Positions 53,384 to 58,834 of a DNA stretch of 58,834 nucleotides are shown here, piece after piece (the first letter of the stretch is position 1; each line of letters starts with the position of its first letter). The stretch is from CAVQTK01 sp963716455 (GTDB taxonomy: Bacteria; Pseudomonadota; Gammaproteobacteria; Coxiellales; Coxiellaceae): NCBI GenBank assembly GCA_963716455.1, contig CAVQTK010000014.1, forward strand, positions 1 through 58,834, in the 5' to 3' direction. The notes below the pieces were generated by a model. That model made no database searches, was not told the origin of the DNA, and was given only the letters and a program-made list of their open reading frames with translations. A program made the position numbers and the translations under genes.

Positions 53384-53635
53384 ATGCGTTATCTTATGAG
53401 TATAATAATTGGGAGCATGATCATAAATGTGGCAGGGTGTGCTTCAGAGGGAGAAAAAAGACAATATTACATAAAACATGCACAAACTATCAAGCCTATT
53501 ACTGTGCCTCCACATATAAAAAATCCTACTGCAACGAGTTATTATCCTGTTTCTTACGTACCTGTTTATCCAGGTCCGCAGCCTTCATTAGTTCCTCCTA
53601 GAGAATTAACGATAAGACCAAAGAATCATCCATGA
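53384..53635 (+). CDS. Short lipoprotein at the bamC position
   Basis: An 83-residue lipoprotein with signal and lipobox (MRYLMSIIIGSMIINVAGCA; AGC). The mature part is about 65 residues, Pro/Tyr-rich and unstructured: QTIKPITVPPHIKNPTATSY, then PVSYVPVYPGPQPSLVPP. In Escherichia coli the gene between dapA and purC is bamC, whose N-terminal segment is an extended Pro-rich lipidated stretch that contacts BamD. This gene looks like that segment alone, without the two helix-grip domains. The assignment rests on position and composition. Confidence 0.55.
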   Translation: MRYLMSIIIGSMIINVAGCASEGEKRQYYIKHAQTIKPITVPPHIKNPTATSYYPVSYVPVYPGPQPSLVPPRELTIRPKNHP

Positions 53636-54367
53636 GTATTAATAAGCAACGTCTTCTTTACGCTGGTAAGGTTAAATCTTTATATACTACTGAAGACGAA
53701 TCGGTATTGATTATGGAGTTTCGGGATGATATTACTGCATTTAATGGTGTTAAACATGAGCGCTTACTTGGAAAAGGAAAGATTAATAATCAAATCAATG
53801 CCTTTTTAATGTCAAAACTAAATGAATCTAAAATATTAACTCATTTTTGGCCTTATTAACCGACACTCAGTCGGTGGTTAAGCGTTTGAATATGTTTCCT
53901 GTTAAATGTGTCATCCATAATATTGCGGCGGGACGTTTTTGCCGTCACTTGGGAATTAGTGTAGGAAAAAAATTGTTTCCCCCGTATATGAATTATTTTT
54001 TAAAAGCGATGAATTACGTGATCCATTAGTGAGTGAATATCATGCGCTAAGTTTAGGATGGGCAAACCGTAAACAATTAGACCAAATGGCAGAGATAAGT
54101 TTTGCAGCGAATCAAGTCCTTACTGAACTGTTTTCTATAGCAGGTTTAATATTAGTTGATATGAAACTTGAGTTCGGACTTTATGAGGATACCATTTATC
54201 TGGCAGATGAAATTAGCCCAGACACATGCCGTATTTGGGATGCCATTACTCATGAGGCTTTAGATAAAGACAGATTTCGTCAAGATTTAGGTGGGGTAGT
54301 GACCGCATATCAGCAGGTTGCCACGCGTTTAAATATGTCACCGGGAGAGATACCGAAGTGGCCATAA
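53632..54367 (+). pseudogene. purC: SAICAR synthetase, frameshifted
   Basis: PurC makes SAICAR in purine synthesis. The ATG overlaps the lipoprotein stop (ATGA). The first frame reads LLYAGKVKSLYTTEDESVLI, MEFRDDITAFNG and KGKINNQINAFLMSKLNESK. A shift near 53850 gives LLTDTQSVVKRLNMFPVKCV and IHNIAAGRFCRHLGI. Another shift near 54010 gives MSEYHALSLGWANRKQLDQM, AGLILVDMKLEFGLY, DEISPDTCRIWD and DKDRFRQDLGGVVTAYQQVA. All regions align to the family, so only indels are wrong. The last seven codons (GEIPKWP) lie inside the tRNA-Ser gene, an unexpected same-strand overlap of 24 bases. Confidence 0.85.
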
Positions 54368-54434
54368 CGGCACCGACTCGAAATCGGATGGGGGCTTAAG
54401 CCCCACGTGGGTTCGAATCCCACTCTCTCCGCCA
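54344..54434 (+). tRNA. tRNA-Ser(CGA), likely integration site
   Basis: Acceptor GGAGAGA/TCTCTCC, D arm CGAAGTGGCCATAACGG, anticodon loop CTCGAAA (anticodon CGA), long variable arm with GGGGGCTTAAGCCCC, T arm GTGGGTTCGAATCCCAC. Discriminator G and encoded CCA (54432-54434). A P4-type integrase begins 162 bases downstream in the same direction, the normal layout for a tRNA-borne att site. The other att copy is not in the window. Confidence 0.93.
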
Positions 54435-54595
54435 TTTGACCTTCCAACACGTTCCGAAATAGTCCTGAAGTGCTTGTAATTATCTAGTTTTTTCAGATAA
54501 GCTAGTTCCGGTAATGTCCATTACGTACCCCTAGAATCCCGTAAAAAATGGGGCATTATTGGGGGTATTTTTAGTCTCAAAAATAGGATACCCCC

Positions 54596-55795
54596 ATGGC
54601 GCTTACGGATACACAGATTCGGAAAGTAAAAACTCGAGAAAAACCGTTTAAATTGACGGACGAGAAAGGGCTGTTTTTGCTTGTTAACCCCAATGGTTCC
54701 AAATTGTGGCGGTTTAAATACCGGTTTGCGGAAAAAGAAAAATCCTTGTCCATAGGTATGTATCCTGACGTTACTTTAGCTGACGCCAGGTCTAAACGAG
54801 ATGAAGCCCGTCAACTCCTGGTTGACAATGTCGATCCTGGGATGGCGAAGCAATTAAAGAAGCGAGCAAAGAAGCTCGGGCCTGAAAATAGCTTTGAGGC
54901 GATTGCCCGTGAATGGCATATTAAGTTTTGCTCCAAGTGGACAGAGGAACATGGCGCAACGAATTCTTCACCGATTAGAAAAAGATATTTTTCCATGGAT
55001 TGGGAATCGTCCGATCAATGAAATCACCGCTCCCGAATTATTGATTGTTTTGCGCCGGGTTGAAAATCGTGGTGCTATAGAAACCGCTCATCGGCTATGT
55101 CAGACTTGCGGTCAAGTTTTTCGCTATGCCATCGCCAGCGGTCGTGCCGAGCGGGATGTTTCGGCAGATTTGCGTGGTGCGATACCACCAGTCAAAAAAC
55201 GTCATTTTGCTTCTATTACCGACCCCAAAGCCATTGGTGATTTATTGCGTGCGATCAAAGGTTACAATGGACATTTAGTAACTCGATGCGCATTACAATT
55301 AGCTCCTTTAACTTTTGTTCGCCCGGGCGAATTACGCAAGGCCGAGTGGTCTGAATTTAATTTTGACATTGCCGAATGGCGAATCCCTCCTGAAAAAATG
55401 AAAATGCGTGTTGCCCATATTGTGCCGCTGTCTACACAAGCCATTGCTATTTTGCGTGAAGTGCAGGCACTGACTGGCGACGGTAAATATGTTTTTCCCA
55501 TGCCTGCGTTCACCCAACCGGCCTATGTCTGAAAATACAGTATTAGCTGCGCTTACGGCGCTTGGGTTATGCCAAAGATGAAATGACCGGTCACGGATTT
55601 AGAAGTATGGCTTCCACTTTATTAAATGAACAAGGCTGGAACCGTGACGCAATTGAACGTCAACTTGCCCATTCCGAACGAAATAATATTCGCGCTGCTT
55701 ATAATTATGCGGAATATTTACCGGAGAGAAGAAAGATGATGCAACATTGGGCGGATTATTTGGATCGAACTAGCCAACTCACGAAAATAACATGA
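54596..55795 (+). pseudogene. P4-type tyrosine integrase, frameshifted
   Basis: Site-specific recombinase of the P4/CP4-57 family. The N-terminal DUF4102 domain reads MALTDTQIRKVKTREKPFKL, TDEKGLFLLVNPNGSKLWRF and MYPDVTLADARSKRDEARQL. After an extra G near 54955 comes the core: PELLIVLRRVENRGAIETAH, VRPGELRKAEW (catalytic Arg), HIVPLSTQA. After further shifts near 55500-55560 come GYAKDEMTGHGFRSMASTLL (His-x-x-Arg), QLAHSERNN and AAYNYAEYLPERRKMM with the nucleophile Tyr. All catalytic residues are readable, but the frame is broken in at least two places. Confidence 0.88.
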
Positions 55796-55810
55796 CATCA
55801 AGGAACACGC

Positions 55811-56673
55811 ATGACTTCACGAATTAAAAATATTTCAGAATTACCGAAATGGTTTCAATTAGATAAATACAAAGCCGCTAAAAAACTCGATGCCGCTGGG
55901 TGGTATGAGCAATTCGCCATTCGCGAGCCAAATAATGCAATGGTTAACAGTAGAAGTAGAATCTCAGCATCAAGAGATCTAAAGCAACACTCGTCGAAGC
56001 ATTGAACCGCACTACGCGAAACGCCAATATTCGACATCAAGGCGAGGGAAAAGCAAATATCTCTTTTTTTTTTTTCCATGAGGCCGAAAGCATTTCGCAA
56101 AGATTACAACCAAATTCCTGCTGTTCACCCCATGACTATTAGAACAATTTGAATATGTAAGAAGAGGAATTAATCCTAAAAAACTTGCGTACGTTAAGCA
56201 TTGGGCAGACCAATTTGAAGCCTGATCCTCCTTAGACCTCACCCATTATAAATACGAACCTTGGATCGGAAAACCCCTTATTCATTCCGCTATTGACGAA
56301 ACCAAAGACGAAAATGATTTCGGTTTCATGGCATCGACCGCGTCACTGTCGACCTTAATTTTCCGGACAAAATCCTGATCGAAACTTTCAAACAATACCT
56401 AGCTACTCGCCGCGCCGAATCCAAAACCGAAAATCTATCCAAAACTTTCCGTCAACAAGACTATTACGATTGGTACGCTTCGGCGTATTACCTTATATCG
56501 ATTTAAAATTGTGGGAAATAGAAACCGGAACTAAAATTCCTCTCCGATTCTCGCCGACGCCATTTACCATGGGCGAAGGCGGCGAAGAAACAGTCAGAAA
56601 AACCACAGCGCCCCTCGCTAATTCATTAATCCACAACAATCAATTGCGCTTACTCATTGCGCAATTGGTATGA
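55811..56673 (+). pseudogene. DUF6387-like island protein, frameshifted
   Basis: Begins MTSRIKNISELPKWFQLDKY, then KAAKKLDAAGWYEQFAIRE. This opening resembles the DUF6387 proteins encoded next to integrases in enterobacterial islands. The frame then breaks repeatedly (near 55935, 55985, 56060, 56140, 56325 and 56470-56560). Later readable parts are HWADQFE, HYKYEPWIGKPLIHSAIDET, VDLNFPDKILIETFKQYLAT and YIDLKLWEIETGTKI; the end at 56673 (LIHNNQLRLLIAQLV) precedes the next ribosome-binding site. The function of the family is unknown. Confidence 0.5.
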
Positions 56674-56686
56674 AGGAGATTTTGTT

Positions 56687-58834
56687 ATGGATAATTTTTC
56701 AGCTTTACTTTCTAGATGGTTTTCCGAACGACCAAAATGGCTACAAGCTGCGCAATCTATTTATTAGAAAAAAATGAACTTTCTGAGCAAGAGATTTCGA
56801 ATATTGTTTCGTTATGTCAACAGGAAGCCAAGGTAAGCTTGCAAAAACAAGCTATCCTTTTCCAGTAACCGCTTTTTCTCAAAATACAACTAACAATTTT
56901 CGCTTATGCTCCATCAGAAACATAGAGGGAGTAAACGCTCTTGCTCCCAAAAAGCCACTCGAATTTGAAAAAGTAACATTACTGTAGTCTATGGTGATAA
57001 CGCTTCGGGAAAATCAGGCTACGTCCGGCTTCTTAAACATATTTGCGGAGTCCGGAACCCTGGTGCCTTGCATTTCAATGTTTATACAACATCGTCAAGT
57101 GGGCAAAAGGCCTCTATCACATACGAGAAAGATGAAAAAGCTAAGACTTATGAATGGACAGGGCAGGATATTTGTGACGACCTCAAAAGCGTTAATATTT
57201 TTGATACATCAGTTGGCAAGATTTTTGTAAGAAAAGAGGATGAGGTAAGCTACGAACCCCCAATTTTATCTTTTTTTAGCTCACTTATAGATATTTGTGA
57301 AAAGGTTGCTGAAGCTTTGGATTTCGAAGTTAAGCGGCATCCGTCAAAGAAGCCTAGCATGCCAGTGGGACTAAAAGAAACACCTGAAGGCATCTGGTAT
57401 GAGAACATAAGTTCCAGAACCATGCTCGAAGATATAAAGAAACGTTGCTCTTTTGAAGATAAAGATGAAACTGAGGTTCAAAGCCTTCAGCGGCGACTTG
57501 TTGAGCAAACACCCAGTGAGAAAGCAGCACGATATAGGAAAGAAAAATCACATGTAGATTCTCTGATTCAGAATGCACAAAGATATTTGGAGAAATTGTC
57601 TGATGAAAATTGTCGACGAATAATTGCGGTTAAAAAGAAATTGGTTCTGAAAAAGGCCGCAGCGACCGCTGCTGCAGAAAAGGTCTTCAGTGGTAGTCAA
57701 CTAGAAGGCATTGGTTCTGATGTATGGAAAGAATTATGGGAGGCCGCTCGAAACTATTCTGTTACTGCGGCTTATAAAGGTATTAATTATCCTAATATTT
57801 CTGAAGATTCGCGCTGCGTTCTTTGCCATCAAATCTTGAATCAAGAAACTAAAGAAAAATTTCTTTTATTTGAAGACTTTGTGAAAGATGAAATACAAAA
57901 ATCTGTTATAGAAGTAGCTAAAGAATATGAAACCGCCATCAAAAAATCGAAAACATACCTAATTCTGATATGTTGAATACTATAATGGATGCAGCAGGTA
58001 TCCAAGAAGATGAAAATAAGAGGATACGACCTTTATTTAATTTCAACATTCGATGCTGATAAATGCAACGAAATTAAAGGGAATGCTGTTATTTTGACCA
58101 ATGAAAATACAGCTTATTTTATTATTGATGGTAATCTTGTCATAAAAGATGACAAACCTCAAGTTGTAGAAGATATTAATCGACAAGATATAGCCTCAAT
58201 GCAATCTTAACGAATTTAAAAAGATTGAGTCTCCAAAAGTAGCTGTAATAAAATCATTCAAGAATCTACATTAAAAGGCGGTCACACCCCAATAAGAAGG
58301 CAAATAGCTGAGTTTTCTTAAAGTTACAGGTTCGAAAAAATCAATTACCAAATTTAGAATCTGAGCAAGCTATTCCTGTTTCATTGCAGTCCCAAAAGTG
58401 GATTGAATTTGCAAAAGCTCTTTCAAAAAAATTGGAAAAACTTACGGAGAAATATGAAGTGGATGCCAAGACTGACAACCGAGATCAAATCAACAAAAGC
58501 CTGAATAGTTTATTGGCTCATAAATGGTTAACTGAAAACTGCGCAGCAATTCATGAAGAAATCAACCGACTGAATTTTTTGAGCAAGATTTACGATGCAA
58601 AGAAAACGACGAATACACATGCATTATCCCAAAAAAAGGGGGAGCTTGCCGAAGCATTAATTACCGATGACTTCGCGCAGAGATTTAACACAGAATTGAA
58701 AGTGCTTGGTGCTTCTAAAGTAAAAGTTGAACTTATGAAGTCAAAAGTCTCAAAAGGACGCGTTCTTCACAAACTTGCACTTTGAGGAGCCTTCCACAAT
58801 AATCCTCTTGAGCATGTACTTAGCGAAGGTGAAA
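56687..58834 (+). pseudogene. SMC/ABC-type ATPase of the AAA_13 kind, frameshifted, runs off window
   Basis: The ATG at 56687 follows AAGGAGA. Joined across frames it reads MDNFSALLSRWFSERPKWLQ, an N-terminal strand FRLCSIRNIEGVNALAPKKP, Walker A GDNASGKS (56993-57016) in VVYGDNASGKSGYVRLLKHI, and a long charged helical region with a CVLC pair (57815-57826, SRCVLCHQIL) that could form a zinc hook. A second coiled segment follows (58384-58785), then GASKVKVELMKSKVSKGRVL and the ABC signature-like LSEGE at 58819-58833, where the window ends. This is the family of large RloC/PrrC-like or Rad50-like ATPases found in mobile islands, often suspected in phage defence. Shifts are near 56755, 57970, 58010, 58210 and 58780. 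Confidence 0.65.

Overview
The window reads as a chromosomal segment of a low-GC gammaproteobacterium with an intracellular lifestyle, most like the order Legionellales (Coxiella/Rickettsiella/Diplorickettsia type). This is inferred from several things. The housekeeping blocks are gammaproteobacterial (rsfS-rlmH-mrdA-rodA-mltB, yciB/yciI/yciO, scpA-scpB-rluB, dapA-lipoprotein-purC). They sit beside eukaryote-like or effector-like genes: a TKL-type protein kinase, a candidate YopT/C58-like cysteine protease and a coiled-coil Ser/Pro-tailed protein. Short palindromic repeats are dense between genes. No species assignment can be proven from the sequence alone.

Layout. 1-2553: the 3' part of uvrB, a DoxX-family gene and yciA, all interrupted by small indels. 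2617-11897 (minus strand): a TPR methyltransferase, mltB, rodA, an insertion carrying a protein kinase, mrdA (PBP2), rlmH, a BolA-RsfS fusion and yciI; yciB follows at 11898-12461. 12489-15330 (plus): yciO, scpA, scpB, rluB. 15473-21485 (minus): tex, a HAD phosphatase, mutS. 21713-24755 (plus): fabV and a methyltransferase-TPR protein. 24860-28946 (minus): fumC, tRNA-Arg, a membrane-anchored lysozyme-like protein and a BI-1 family protein. 29050-31997 (plus): tRNA-Ser, uvrC, pgsA, then tRNA-Gly, tRNA-Cys and tRNA-Leu. 32000-34420: repeats and a broken coiled-coil gene. 34472-40464 (minus): an acyl-CoA dehydrogenase, thiolase and methylcrotonyl-CoA carboxylase operon for leucine/isovalerate breakdown. 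40563-42259: a hypothetical gene and pyrD. 42297-48126: a tripartite RND efflux operon with frameshifts in two of its three genes. 48124-50486: repeats and two effector-like genes. 50607-54434: a cupin, thpR, bcp, dapA, a short BamC-like lipoprotein, purC and tRNA-Ser(CGA). 54596-58834: a genomic island behind that tRNA, with a P4-type integrase, a DUF6387-like gene and an SMC/ABC-type ATPase that runs off the window, all broken by indels.

How it works together. The wall-elongation genes mrdA (PBP2) and rodA, with mltB, would normally be adjacent. Here an approximately 1.86-kb segment whose two ends match the two ends of a 161-bp repeat on the other side of rodA has placed a protein kinase between mrdA and rodA. 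Several intergenic regions hold MITE-like repeats, and three of them share a 34-nt hairpin core.

Caution. Frameshifts are concentrated at 1-2.5 kb, 7-8 kb, 32.5-34 kb and 44-58.8 kb, while genes between are intact. In uvrB, purC, the RND genes and the integrase the protein sequence stays conserved on both sides of each shift, so sequencing errors (several in homopolymers) or very recent decay are more likely than ancient pseudogenes.
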